Origin: an uncultured Phycisphaerales bacterium
Lineage (GTDB): Bacteria > Planctomycetota > Phycisphaerae > Tepidisphaerales > Tepidisphaeraceae
Length of the DNA stretch: 64,000 nt
NCBI GenBank assembly: GCA_903871935.1
Contig: CAIQIQ010000023.1
Coordinates: 34,790 to 98,789, forward strand
Direction: 5' to 3'
Shown here: positions 42,863 through 50,747 of the stretch, piece by piece
How the letters are laid out: every line of letters starts with the position of its first letter
Numbering within the stretch: position 1 is the stretch's first letter
The notes under the pieces: generated by a model
Told to the model about the DNA's origin: nothing
Database searches by the model: none
Seen by the model: only the letters and a program-made list of their open reading frames with translations
Translations under genes and position numbers: made by a program

Positions 42863-43700
42863 GGTTCACTCCTGTTACTTGTGCAGATTGGGATCGCGCA
42901 AACGCACCGTCCAGACCCAGCAACGCCAGCGCGTTATCACTGGCAACCTTCGCGATCTGTTCTTCGCTAAGTCCACACACGCGAAGTCGCTCGACCGTCC
43001 CGCGCGCCAGATCCATATTGTTTGCCCCCGTGCCATTCGTTCCCAGCACGAGTCGCTCAATCCCCAGGTCCGGACACCGCGCAGCAAAGCGAATCGCTTC
43101 GGTACTCAAACTCCCGCTGGTGGACAGGTCAAAGTAGAATCGGAAGCTCTTGCTCAAAGCACTGGCTTCCAGGCTCCACGGAGCGGCAAAGTGCCCCAGG
43201 ATTACCTTCAGCCGCGGACACACCAGCCCCATGCCCTCCAACCGCGCGGGCATTGCGTAGATTGACCGCAGTTGCGGATGCGCACTCGTTCTTCCCATGT
43301 GCAGAAACACCGGCAGATCCTGTTCCTGCGCAGCTCGGAAGGCGTCCAGCACACGCGGTTCGTCCGGAAACCATCCTTGCGGCGGGTACATCTTTATCCC
43401 ACGGAACCCATCGCGAGCGGCTTGTTCCACCTGGCGCGCGGCATCTGCCTGCCGCGGATCGACAAAGAAAAAGGGCACGACTCTGGTGTCATCAAGTTCC
43501 GCAATGAAGTCTCGCGCCTGTGCGTTGCTCGTGCGGAACTCCGACATGAAGGGAAAGTCGTTCGAATGGCTTAACTTCAAGTCGATCCCGCTGAGCACCA
43601 ACCCCACCACCTCCGCCTGGTCCAGGAACCGGCGATAGTCATCTCTACTGGAGGGCCGGCCGATGAAGTACTGCCCGTTGATGTCGAATATCCGCATCAT
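42846..43700 (-). CDS. Amidohydrolase paralogue lacking metal ligands (likely pseudoenzyme)
   Basis: Seen: 284 aa, collinear with the downstream gene, sharing HMGRxSAHPxLRSxYA, GHFAAPW and MYPPQGWFPDEP. The first metal motif HxH is replaced (DINGQ at residues 6-10, so His8 to Asn and His10 to Gln). The last-strand Asp is replaced by Asn222 (LGTNGTGAN). His134 and His170 remain. Known: without HxH and the Asp, members of this superfamily are normally inactive. Inferred: a structural partner or regulator of the active paralogue, or an enzyme of new chemistry. The frame is intact, so it is not a decayed pseudogene. Confidence 0.75.
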   Translation of the reverse strand: MMRIFDINGQYFIGRPSSRDDYRRFLDQAEVVGLVLSGIDLKLSHSNDFPFMSEFRTSNAQARDFIAELDDTRVVPFFFVDPRQADAARQVEQAARDGFRGIKMYPPQGWFPDEPRVLDAFRAAQEQDLPVFLHMGRTSAHPQLRSIYAMPARLEGMGLVCPRLKVILGHFAAPWSLEASALSKSFRFYFDLSTSGSLSTEAIRFAARCPDLGIERLVLGTNGTGANNMDLARGTVERLRVCGLSEEQIAKVASDNALALLGLDGAFARSQSAQVTGVNHAANR

Positions 43701-43778
43701 TACCTCTCCTTGTACCCCTCTCGATATCTGCCGTTGACCGATTGGACCGTTGCGTTGGCTGGACTGAACTGGATACGC

Positions 43779-44831
43779 CTACTCCCGATCCAACTCCCGC
43801 AACGTCTTGAGAATCATTCGATAACTGCGCGTGATATGCTCGGGCGGGACATCCTCGGTCACGCCAAAGAGCACTCCCTTGCGGTCCCCGGCCTGCGCGA
43901 CAAGCTCTCGCGTGATCTCGGCAATCCGCGCATCGTTGCACAGGTGCTGGCTCGAGGGAAAGTTGATCGACAGCACCGTGCCCGGCAATTCGCGACGGAA
44001 CTGCTCCACCGACACGTCACAATCCGGCGGCGGAGTAAACGCCTCGATGTAGTCGAATCCCGCCCTGCGGTACGTCTCCAGCAGCAGCGCGTTGTCCGCG
44101 TCGGCATGTGTACCGATCTTCTTTCCCGTGGCGTGCAGCATGTCGGCAAACGCCTTGTAGCACGGCTCGATGTACCTCTGGATACTTTCCATCCCGAGCA
44201 TGGCCGCCACCACGTTGCCACAATAGTTCACGTATCGCGCTGGGCTATCGGCCACGATCCGCAACAGCGACTGCTGCGACTTCCACATCACCTCGTGCAA
44301 GCTCTCGATGCATTCAGGGCTGTCGGCCAACTGGTAACAGAACTCCATCTGCCCCAGCCAATCCAGTTGCATGTCCAGAAGCGGCGCTGCCGCAGCGCCG
44401 GCCAGAACAATCCCGCTGTCGCCCACTCTCGCCTGGCACGCCCGAAACGCATCATAGTCCGCCTCGTAGCGACGGTCGCTGACGATGAACTCCGCCACGT
44501 GGAAGTCGTCCTTCTTCTTGATGTAATGCTCGATCGGCGCCCAAGACCCGCCCGCCCCCTGCTGCGAGATCTTGTACACCTCGCCCACTGGTGTCACATG
44601 TGTCACCTTCAGGCGTCCCGGGCCGATTTCCTCGATCTTGAGTTCGACATTCGGCGTCGTTTCCTTCGCGACAGACGCTCGCGCGCACACCGCCAGCCCC
44701 ATGCCCTCAAGTTCCGCCCGGTCGGCCAATGGGGGCATATGCCCCTCGTACGCCATGAACGGCATATAGTCAGGCCGGCCGCCGGCCAAAGCGCATTCGA
44801 TCTCTTCGCGATAGTTCCGTCTGGTCACCAT
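43779..44831 (-). CDS. Uroporphyrinogen decarboxylase (URO-D) family protein
   Basis: Seen: 350 aa. The URO-D/MtaA fold pattern opens TRRNYREEIECALAGGRPDYMP, then GVTEDVPPEHI at the C-terminus. The mid region has KKIGTHADADNALLLETYRRAG FDYIEAFTPP, where methyltransferase relatives carry a zinc-binding H-x-CG. Here GTHADADN keeps the His but has no Cys. Known: URO-D relatives include heme enzymes and corrinoid:CoM methyltransferases. Inferred: a divergent member of neither textbook type. It lies 78 bp upstream of the amidohydrolase pair on the same strand, so one pathway is likely. Confidence 0.7.
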   Translation of the reverse strand: MVTRRNYREEIECALAGGRPDYMPFMAYEGHMPPLADRAELEGMGLAVCARASVAKETTPNVELKIEEIGPGRLKVTHVTPVGEVYKISQQGAGGSWAPIEHYIKKKDDFHVAEFIVSDRRYEADYDAFRACQARVGDSGIVLAGAAAAPLLDMQLDWLGQMEFCYQLADSPECIESLHEVMWKSQQSLLRIVADSPARYVNYCGNVVAAMLGMESIQRYIEPCYKAFADMLHATGKKIGTHADADNALLLETYRRAGFDYIEAFTPPPDCDVSVEQFRRELPGTVLSINFPSSQHLCNDARIAEITRELVAQAGDRKGVLFGVTEDVPPEHITRSYRMILKTLRELDRE

Positions 44832-44901
44832 GTCAATTCCCTGGAATCAAGATGGGCCCTGGCCCATAGCAAAGCAGCCCTCCAGGATGGAGGGCTGCAA
44901 A

Positions 44902-44977
44902 TCGGGGTGATAAGATTTGAACTTACGACCTCTTGGTCCCGAACCAAGCGCTCTAAACCAAGCTGAGCTACACCCCG
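44902..44977 (-). tRNA. tRNA-Pro (anticodon CGG)
   Basis: Seen on the minus strand: acceptor CGGGGTG pairs with CACCCCG, with discriminator A. The D arm is TAGCTCAGCTTGGTTTAGAG-type. The anticodon stem CTTGG/CCAAG closes the loop TTCGGGA, so the anticodon is CGG (44941-44939). The T loop is GTTCAAATC. It reads CCG codons. No CCA is encoded. It lies between the URO-D-like gene and fabI. Confidence 0.95.
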
Positions 44978-45053
44978 GTGTCTATCTGCTGCACCGGCAA
45001 GACGCGGAAGTTTAACCCGCTGCCACAACTATGCAAGCCCCGCATTCACCCAC

Positions 45054-45833
45054 TTACAGGCCCACCGCATTGAAGCCGCTATCCACATAGATCGTCTCGC
45101 CAGTCACGCCGCTGGATAGATCCGAAAGCAGGTAAACCGCTGTCCGCCCCACCTCATCCCCATCGATATTCCGCCGCAATGGGCTCTTCTTCTCCACGTG
45201 CTCGAAGACTGAATCGATCCCCCCCACCGCCATCGCCGACAGCGTGCGCACCGGACCGGCCGAGATCGTATTCACCCGGATCCGCTTCTCTCCCAGTTCA
45301 TACGCCAGATACCGCGCTGATGACTCCAGCGCGCTCTTGGCCACCCCCATCACGTTGTACCCTGGGATTACCTTCTCCGCGCCAAGATAGCTCATGCAGA
45401 TGATCGAGCCGCCATTAGGCATCAGCGGCGCCGCCGCCCGCGCCAGTCCGATCAGGCTATACGCACTGATATCCAGGGCCTGCCTGAAGACCTCGCGTGG
45501 TGTCTCGGTGAACTTGCCGACCTGCAGATACGCCTTATTGGCAAAGGCCAGGGAATGGACAACAAAGTCGATCGTCCCCAGCGACTGTTGGACACTGGCA
45601 AAGAACGCCGCGATGTCCTCATCTCTACTCACATCGCAGGGGAATATCGGCATCTGGCCAAATCCCCCCTCCTGCATCGCCATCCGCACCCGTCGCTCCA
45701 TCTTCTCCATCGGCAGGAACCCAAAGGCGCATTGCCCCCCCTGCTTCACCACGTTATTGGCGATGTGCCACGCGATGCTGCGATCGTTGGCGATATTGAG
45801 GATCACACCCTTCTTGCCATCAAGAAGACCCAT
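45054..45833 (-). CDS. fabI: Enoyl-[acyl-carrier-protein] reductase (NADH), FabI
   Basis: Seen: 259 aa short-chain dehydrogenase. Cofactor site GVILNIANDRSIAWHIAN, typical of FabI (not a GxxxGxG). FVVHSLAFANKAYL and the catalytic Tyr-x6-Lys in IPGYNVMGVAKSALESS follow. C-terminal LSDLSSGVTGETIYVDSGFN. Known: reduces the trans-2 double bond in the last step of each fatty-acid elongation round; target of triclosan. Length and motifs are normal. Confidence 0.94.
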   Translation of the reverse strand: MGLLDGKKGVILNIANDRSIAWHIANNVVKQGGQCAFGFLPMEKMERRVRMAMQEGGFGQMPIFPCDVSRDEDIAAFFASVQQSLGTIDFVVHSLAFANKAYLQVGKFTETPREVFRQALDISAYSLIGLARAAAPLMPNGGSIICMSYLGAEKVIPGYNVMGVAKSALESSARYLAYELGEKRIRVNTISAGPVRTLSAMAVGGIDSVFEHVEKKSPLRRNIDGDEVGRTAVYLLSDLSSGVTGETIYVDSGFNAVGL

Positions 45834-45988
45834 AGTCTATCCCGTGCTCCATTCAAAAGTTGAAGCCTATGCGCTGCACCCACTGCTCACAGAAGGATAG
45901 GACCTTAACGTCGGCTTTGCCATCAGACCGAGTCTGGCATCCGCAACTTTCGTCCGCTACAGTACTTATCGTATACAGAAAGACCTTC

Positions 45989-46876
45989 ATGAGCGACCGC
46001 CTTTTGCTTCTTCATGGCCTCGATGACGCCACGAGCGTTATGACCACCGTGGCCGCCGAGTCAGGCTATCAGCCCTGCCCGGCCGGTATTCTTAGCGATG
46101 TCATGCTCGAACTGCAGCGCGGCGGCATGGGCGCTGTATGCGTTGAATCCGCCGGTCCAGGTTCGCTGGATCGCATGGTTAAGGCCCTGCGCGAGATGCC
46201 CGAGACCCTCCGCCCCTACCTGATTGTCCTGGACGAATCCGCCGACGATGCCACCGCCAACCAATACCTGCGCACCGGCGCTGACGATGTAATCCGCGAT
46301 GCCCCCGGCACCGGCCGTTTTGAACTACATCTACGTGCCGCCACGCGTTTTCTGCGTCTCCAGCATGAATTCTGCCGCCACGCCCTGCACGATCCCCTGA
46401 CCGGCGCGTTCAACCGTGGCGCCCTCATGACCATCCTCGACCGCGAGTTGCAGCGGGCCCGCCGCTTCGGCTACAGCATCGCCGTGGTCATGGCCGACTT
46501 CGACAAACTCAAAGAGATCAACGATATCCACGGCCACCTCGTGGGCGATGCCGCCTTGTGCGCGGCCGCCAGCCGCATCCAGACGCAGCTGCGCCCCTAC
46601 GATGCCGTGGGCCGCTACGGCGGCGATGAATTCATTCTCGTCCTGAGCAATTGCGCTGAGCCCCACGCCCGCGATGTCTGCCAGCGCATCCACCGCGCAG
46701 TAGTGGCCACCCCCGTCAGCACCCCCAAGGCAGCCGTCAACATCTCCCTCAGCATGGGTGTCTGGATCACCGACCAACGCAATCCCGGCACCGCCACCGA
46801 CGCCATCGGCCGAGCCGACAGCGCTCTCTACGAAGCCAAACGCACCGGCCAGGGCCACCTGGTCGTGCGCCAGTAG
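45989..46876 (+). CDS. Diguanylate cyclase with GGDEF domain
   Basis: Seen: 295 aa from the ATG at 45989; the frame extends upstream but without family match. An N-terminal receiver-like region has LDESADDATANQYLRTGADDVIRD, lacking the usual phospho-Asp pocket. The GGDEF domain starts at about residue 130 (DPLTGAFNRGALMTILDRE). Active site GRYGGDEFILVL. The inhibitory I-site RxxD (RPYD) lies five residues before it. Known: makes c-di-GMP from two GTP; the I-site gives product inhibition. Inferred: active and feedback-controlled. The upstream gene is divergent fabI. Confidence 0.9.
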   Translation: MSDRLLLLHGLDDATSVMTTVAAESGYQPCPAGILSDVMLELQRGGMGAVCVESAGPGSLDRMVKALREMPETLRPYLIVLDESADDATANQYLRTGADDVIRDAPGTGRFELHLRAATRFLRLQHEFCRHALHDPLTGAFNRGALMTILDRELQRARRFGYSIAVVMADFDKLKEINDIHGHLVGDAALCAAASRIQTQLRPYDAVGRYGGDEFILVLSNCAEPHARDVCQRIHRAVVATPVSTPKAAVNISLSMGVWITDQRNPGTATDAIGRADSALYEAKRTGQGHLVVRQ

Positions 46877-47471
46877 CCAGCCCCGCGTACCCGCGCCATT
46901 CTGTACATCCACCGCTCCTCCTCAGCCCCAACCGGGGCGTCAAGTGCACAGCCCAGGGCAAGGCGTACCCGCCGCAGCCCTGGGTATCATCATCACAAAA
47001 ACCAGAAGCCCCGAAGGGGCGAGACAATATCCACACACACCTACGGCAGCTTCGCCGAAGGTGCCGGTATCTCTCGCTGACCATCTCCAATCTCCAATCC
47101 GCTCTTTCACAACCAGCAACCAGAGATAGCACAGAGGCAGTGGAGCGCGGCCACTCACCCCGCGACCATCGCGCAACTGAGCCCGCACACCAACAACTGA
47201 CCATCGCGAAATGGGCCTCACCCCATGCCCCAACGTAGACCATGCCGTCTGCGCAGCACCTCGCCTGGGTGGGCCCGGGCGCTTTTCTCCCCACACCCCA
47301 ATTCCAACGAACGGACCAACCGCAGAGATAAGAGTCTCTGACAGCTCAGACATGAGCCAATTCGCTGTGTCCTGAAACAGAAAACAAGATGAGTTCCTTT
47401 TCGGCCCCTGCTCTCTCGTCCTCCTGCTCGGGTCGATGGAATCCGCTATACTCACGAGGTAGGATTATGCC
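46877..47471. other. Intergenic region with three palindromic hairpins
   Basis: 595 bp without a plausible gene. Its left part holds three hairpins in a row (see 46925-47020). The remainder is unremarkable, with no clear promoter. The AlbA_2 gene starts at its right end. Confidence 0.5.
46925..47020. repeat. Cluster of three REP-like hairpins
   Basis: GCCCC-AACC-GGGGC (46925-46938), then CCCAGGGC pairing with GCCCTGGG (46952-46984), then GCCCC-GAA-GGGGC (47008-47020). Such CCAGGGC/GCCCCGAAGGGGC triads are, as I recall, repeated in intergenic DNA of several bacteria including planctomycetes. Confidence 0.6.
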
Positions 47472-49418
47472 ATGAGCGCCGGATTTCATGGTTCGCGCGG
47501 CTCCGACCGAGGGAAGCGAGTGTTTCGCGGTATGAAGTTCATTGATCAGATCCTGAATGAGCTATCGCAGTTGATCCAGCAAGGGCGTTTTGCGAGTCTG
47601 GAGACGGATGCGCTGGAGATCAAGCCGGTCCCGGCCGATGGCGGGGAGTGGACGGAGAGGCACAAGACCATCAACGCCTTCCTTAATACGCGTGGCGGCA
47701 TCATGGTTCTGGGCGTGAGGGAAGAGGGCACCGGGCCTGCACGACGCTATGTAATCACCGGGTGGAAGGACCACGCCGAGCCCAAGCTCAAGGAAGTATC
47801 AAAGCAGTTCACTGATGACAACGGCGTGGCGCAGGATCTGTCAGACTGCTTCCCCCCGATGCAACTGCGCGATCTTCCAGGCGGACGTGTGGCAGTGGTG
47901 TACATCGATGAGTTGGCGGCTGACCGAAAGTTCGTCTTCTACAGAAACACAGCTTACAAGCGCATCCTCACCGGCGACCACAAAATAACTCCCGCCGAAC
48001 TTGAGGCACAGGAGGAGTTCAAGCGGGAAGCCTCCCATGCACGCGAACTGCAGCCGGTTGCCGGTCTGACGCTTGCGGACCTGGACCTCGACAAGCTGAA
48101 CCAGTTCATCTACCAGCTAAACCAGCCGGTGCCAGTGGAATCCATCAAGCCTGACCTCGAACAGGCCAGACCCTTCCTGGAGCGAAAATACTTCCTGAAG
48201 AACGGGGCGATAACCGTTCTGGGCGCACTGGTCTGTGCGCAGCATCCCGGTGATTGCCTGGGTTTCCGCAGCCACGTGCATGGCTATGTGGATATGCCGT
48301 CACAAACGAGCGATGCTGACCCCGCTTCGCAGGTAGTGCGCGATAAGCAGGATTTCGTAGACAACATCCTGCAGCTTATGGAATCAGGATTAGGCTACCT
48401 TCTCCGCAACATCCAGGTCGGCGTAAGCGCACGCGAAGGCGGGACAAGCCAGCCACAGTACCCTGTCGCTCTGCTTCGTGAAACCGTCAACAACGCCCTG
48501 GCGCACCGCGACTATTCGATTGACCGGCAGGTAATTCTCTCGATCGAGCCGGGGAGACACATTGCCATTCAGAATCCCGGCGCGTTCCGCCCGCAGTTGT
48601 TGATCGAAGCGGCGGACGACGCTATTCCGTTGTACCGGATTCTCCCCGAAGCCAAGCCGCGCAACCCCAAGCTGGCGGATGTGCTTCGAGTCTATCGGAA
48701 ATGGGAGGGGCGAGGCATCGGGATGGCCACGCTGGTCAATATGTGCCTCCAGAACCAGATGGATTTGCCCTTCTACCGCATCAGGTCCGAGGAGGTCGGT
48801 CTGCACCTCTGCGCCGGCCGTTTGCTCGATGAGCGGATGGAAAGGCTATTCGTATCGTTCGATCGCCACATTGAGGATCGATTGCTTGGCAACGCGCCAA
48901 CGGAAGAGCAGAAGTTGTTACTGAGCTACCTGATCAAGTCCGAATGGGCCAATCAGGAACTCGGTTACACGATTCTCCTGACTCCTGACAACAACCATTT
49001 TGGCGCGTTGCGCTCGATGGAAAGCGCCGGGTTGATTCAGAAGCACGCCAAGAGCACCGCCACTCACCCAGTCTACGTTGCTGACCGCGTTCTTATGAGT
49101 CGTGGCTACCTGACGGAGTTGCGGCAAATGTTCGGAGCGGGGTTTGACGCACTGGATGCGATTGCTAAACAGGTCTTGGGTGTGGTGTACCGCTTCAATA
49201 ACTACAGCAAGACACAATGGGTTAGTGCCAAGCAGGCGAGTTTCTCGCTCTGGTACGAGGGCAATGGTGCTTCAGGCAACATCGAGCAGTTCGATGCTTT
49301 CTATCGCAGGGTGCGCTACGTCTTCAATAAACTCCAAAAGAACGGGTATGTCCGAAAGCAGGATGGATCTCGCGGATATCGTCTCGCCACTGACTATCTC
49401 ACCTCTCATTTGCTGTAG
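47472..49418 (+). CDS. AlbA_2 (Schlafen-like) domain ATPase, putative regulator
   Basis: Seen: 648 aa from the ATG at 47472; the ATG at 47532 (MKFIDQILNELSQLI) is the alternative, giving 628 aa. Residues about 45-170 are AlbA_2: ALEIKPVP, TINAFLNTRGGIMVLGVREE and YRNTAYKRI. A GHKL-like ATP-binding part has LLRETVNNALAHRDYSID with the conserved Asn. The end resembles a helix-turn-helix (RVRYVFNKLQKNGYVRK). Known: COG2865-type proteins with this pattern are annotated as predicted transcriptional regulators or as parts of defence loci. Inferred: regulator; a defence role is possible. It stands next to a copy of the long intergenic repeat. Confidence 0.7.
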   Translation: MSAGFHGSRGSDRGKRVFRGMKFIDQILNELSQLIQQGRFASLETDALEIKPVPADGGEWTERHKTINAFLNTRGGIMVLGVREEGTGPARRYVITGWKDHAEPKLKEVSKQFTDDNGVAQDLSDCFPPMQLRDLPGGRVAVVYIDELAADRKFVFYRNTAYKRILTGDHKITPAELEAQEEFKREASHARELQPVAGLTLADLDLDKLNQFIYQLNQPVPVESIKPDLEQARPFLERKYFLKNGAITVLGALVCAQHPGDCLGFRSHVHGYVDMPSQTSDADPASQVVRDKQDFVDNILQLMESGLGYLLRNIQVGVSAREGGTSQPQYPVALLRETVNNALAHRDYSIDRQVILSIEPGRHIAIQNPGAFRPQLLIEAADDAIPLYRILPEAKPRNPKLADVLRVYRKWEGRGIGMATLVNMCLQNQMDLPFYRIRSEEVGLHLCAGRLLDERMERLFVSFDRHIEDRLLGNAPTEEQKLLLSYLIKSEWANQELGYTILLTPDNNHFGALRSMESAGLIQKHAKSTATHPVYVADRVLMSRGYLTELRQMFGAGFDALDAIAKQVLGVVYRFNNYSKTQWVSAKQASFSLWYEGNGASGNIEQFDAFYRRVRYVFNKLQKNGYVRKQDGSRGYRLATDYLTSHLL

Positions 49419-49613
49419 CAGCGCCGCGGAATCCAAGAGGGACGTATCTACTTACTCTCGCTCTGCGCTCCGCGCACTGCGTCAGACACTCGTCTGACTT
49501 CTGACCTCTGACTTCCGCTACCCACAGATTAGAATGCCCTATAGGCTGAACGGTATACTGTAGCTCGATGGCCGGCGCGTGCCGGCCGCTGATCGGCCCT
49601 ACGTTACGCTTCT

Positions 49614-49940
49614 ATGACCACCATTGCTTGGCAATCCGTGATGATCGACGCCGTTGACGGAATCGGCGCCAATCTTTGCGCCTCCACCCCGGCAAGCGTC
49701 CGCGCAAGGCTCCAGCAATTCCGCACTGACGTTAGCGCGGCAACGACGCGCGCGAAACAAAAGCGATTGGAGAGCAGTTTCGAGAGATTCGTGCAGTCAA
49801 AGTCGTACCTGCGCGCCTCCGCGAAGCGGTATCTGTCGCCACGTATTGTTGCGGCCATCAACCAAGCGACCGAAGCTCTTAGGAAAGCTGAGGTCTGGCG
49901 GAAGGCCTACAAGCAACGGCAAGACGGCAAAGGGACATAA
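49614..49940 (+). CDS. Small basic protein of unknown function
   Basis: Seen: 108 aa, rich in Arg, Lys, Ala and Ser, predicted mostly helical (RARLQQFRTDVSAATTRAKQ, RIVAAINQATEALRKAEVW). No family recognised. The only supports are length and composition; the opposite strand also has an open frame. It ends just before copy 2 of the dispersed repeat. Treat as uncertain. Confidence 0.4.
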   Translation: MTTIAWQSVMIDAVDGIGANLCASTPASVRARLQQFRTDVSAATTRAKQKRLESSFERFVQSKSYLRASAKRYLSPRIVAAINQATEALRKAEVWRKAYKQRQDGKGT

Positions 49941-49943
49941 CCG

Positions 49944-50416
49944 GCCACTGCGCCCGGCGATGACGCCCTGTCTTAGGACACCCCCGCTTCCACCGCGCCT
50001 GCGCGGAGCGCTTGCTTACGCTATAGGGAATGGCAGTAGGTGGGTTGGGAGGGCCCGTTCGTCGCTTTGTCGCTCTCTAACTCATTCTTGCCCTCCAGAA
50101 ATCTTCACATTTTCCTGAAGCCGCGTTTTTCCGCTCTTTCCTAACAATTCCCCGCCCCAACACCCCTTATATATAGAGAGATGTGTTTTTCTCCCTCCCT
50201 CTCCCGTTGGGAGAGGGCAGGGTGAGGGTGCCGTACACAGCACAGTGGAGGGCGCGTTTTTTCTCCCCGCGCCGCTTCCCGCTATTTGGCAACTGAATAC
50301 CAGCACCATGCCAACACCCACGGACAGCAGTCCGTGGGTATCCCCGCTCCGCAAGCCCAGGGACGCAAATCAGTGCCCGTGTCGAGCGCAGCGAGATCTC
50401 GGTGCGCCGGGGGTCA
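49944..50416 (+). repeat. Dispersed intergenic repeat, copy 2
   Basis: Collinear with copy 1 upstream of cas3. CGGCGATGACGCCCTG through GAGCGCTTGCTTACGCTATAG (49944-50029), TATATATAGAGAG (50168-50180), GCTATTTGGCAACTGAATA (from 50281), hairpin CCCACGGAC-AGCA-GTCCGTGGG (50317-50338) and GTCGAGCGCAGCGAGATC (from 50381). The hairpin stem differs from copy 1 but stays paired. Confidence 0.7.
50197..50217. repeat. CCCTCTCCC-type REP hairpin
   Basis: Perfect 9-bp stem CCCTCTCCC / GGGAGAGGG with loop GTT, followed by CAGGGTGAGGG. This sequence type is a widespread intergenic palindrome in many bacterial genomes. It sits inside dispersed-repeat copy 2 and is missing from copy 1. Confidence 0.65.
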
Positions 50417-50497
50417 TTGCCCTTCCGCCCCCTGTTGGAGACTGCTGTTTATAGCCTGTAATCTCCCTCGCATATCAGAGTTGTCCACAATCACCCA

Positions 50498-50606
50498 GAA
50501 CCTGCGCACCTCCTCCTCGGATATCAACCTAACCCGTTACCCATAAATCACTTGGCACGCTAGGGGTCCCCTGCTAGAGAACCTGCGCACCTGTCACTTA
50601 TCCACA
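50498..50606 (+). repeat. 109-bp intergenic element with DnaA box, copy A
   Basis: It opens with GAACCTGCGCACCT, repeats that motif at 50579-50592, has a hairpin AGGGG-TCCCCT between, and ends with the perfect DnaA box TTATCCACA (50598-50606). Gapless match to 59395-59503 at 81 of 109 positions. An additional TTGTCCACA lies just upstream at 50481-50489. Confidence 0.75.
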
Positions 50607-50630
50607 CCCGACACCTTTTCCGCCCACCCG

Positions 50631-50670
50631 CCATTTTCCATTTTGCATTTGTCATTTGCCATTTGTCATT
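50631..50670. repeat. Low-complexity CATTTGTC repeat
   Basis: Imperfect tandem copies of an 8-bp unit: CATTTTC, CATTTTG, CATTTGT, CATTTGC, CATTTGT. Short and of a kind prone to slippage. Confidence 0.6.
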
Positions 50671-50694
50671 CGGGGGCGCTCTCTTCCGTAATCC

Positions 50695-50727
50695 GTGTTG
50701 TTACGGAATAATCAGTGATCACTACGC
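50695..50727 (+). repeat. 33-bp intergenic block, copy A
   Basis: GTGTTGTTACGGAATAATC followed by 14 less conserved bases, matching 59357-59389 at 29 of 33 positions. It ends 20 bp before the GH127 start codon, so it could also contain promoter elements. Confidence 0.6.
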
Positions 50728-50747
50728 CAGAAACAGGAGACCAATCG

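Larger units (their letters stand above)
49941..50747. other. Gene-free region with repeat copy 2
   Basis: 807 bp between the small basic protein and GH127 with no plausible gene on either strand. It is almost entirely built from repeats: the long dispersed repeat (49944-50416), a CTCTCCC hairpin, a 109-bp element with DnaA box (50498-50606), a low-complexity stretch and a 33-bp block (50695-50727). Confidence 0.65.

Noticed and set aside
50481..50606. Origin of replication at the DnaA boxes
   Set aside because: Only one perfect and one near-perfect box occur here and one at 59495, with no AT-rich unwinding region and no dnaA/dnaN nearby.
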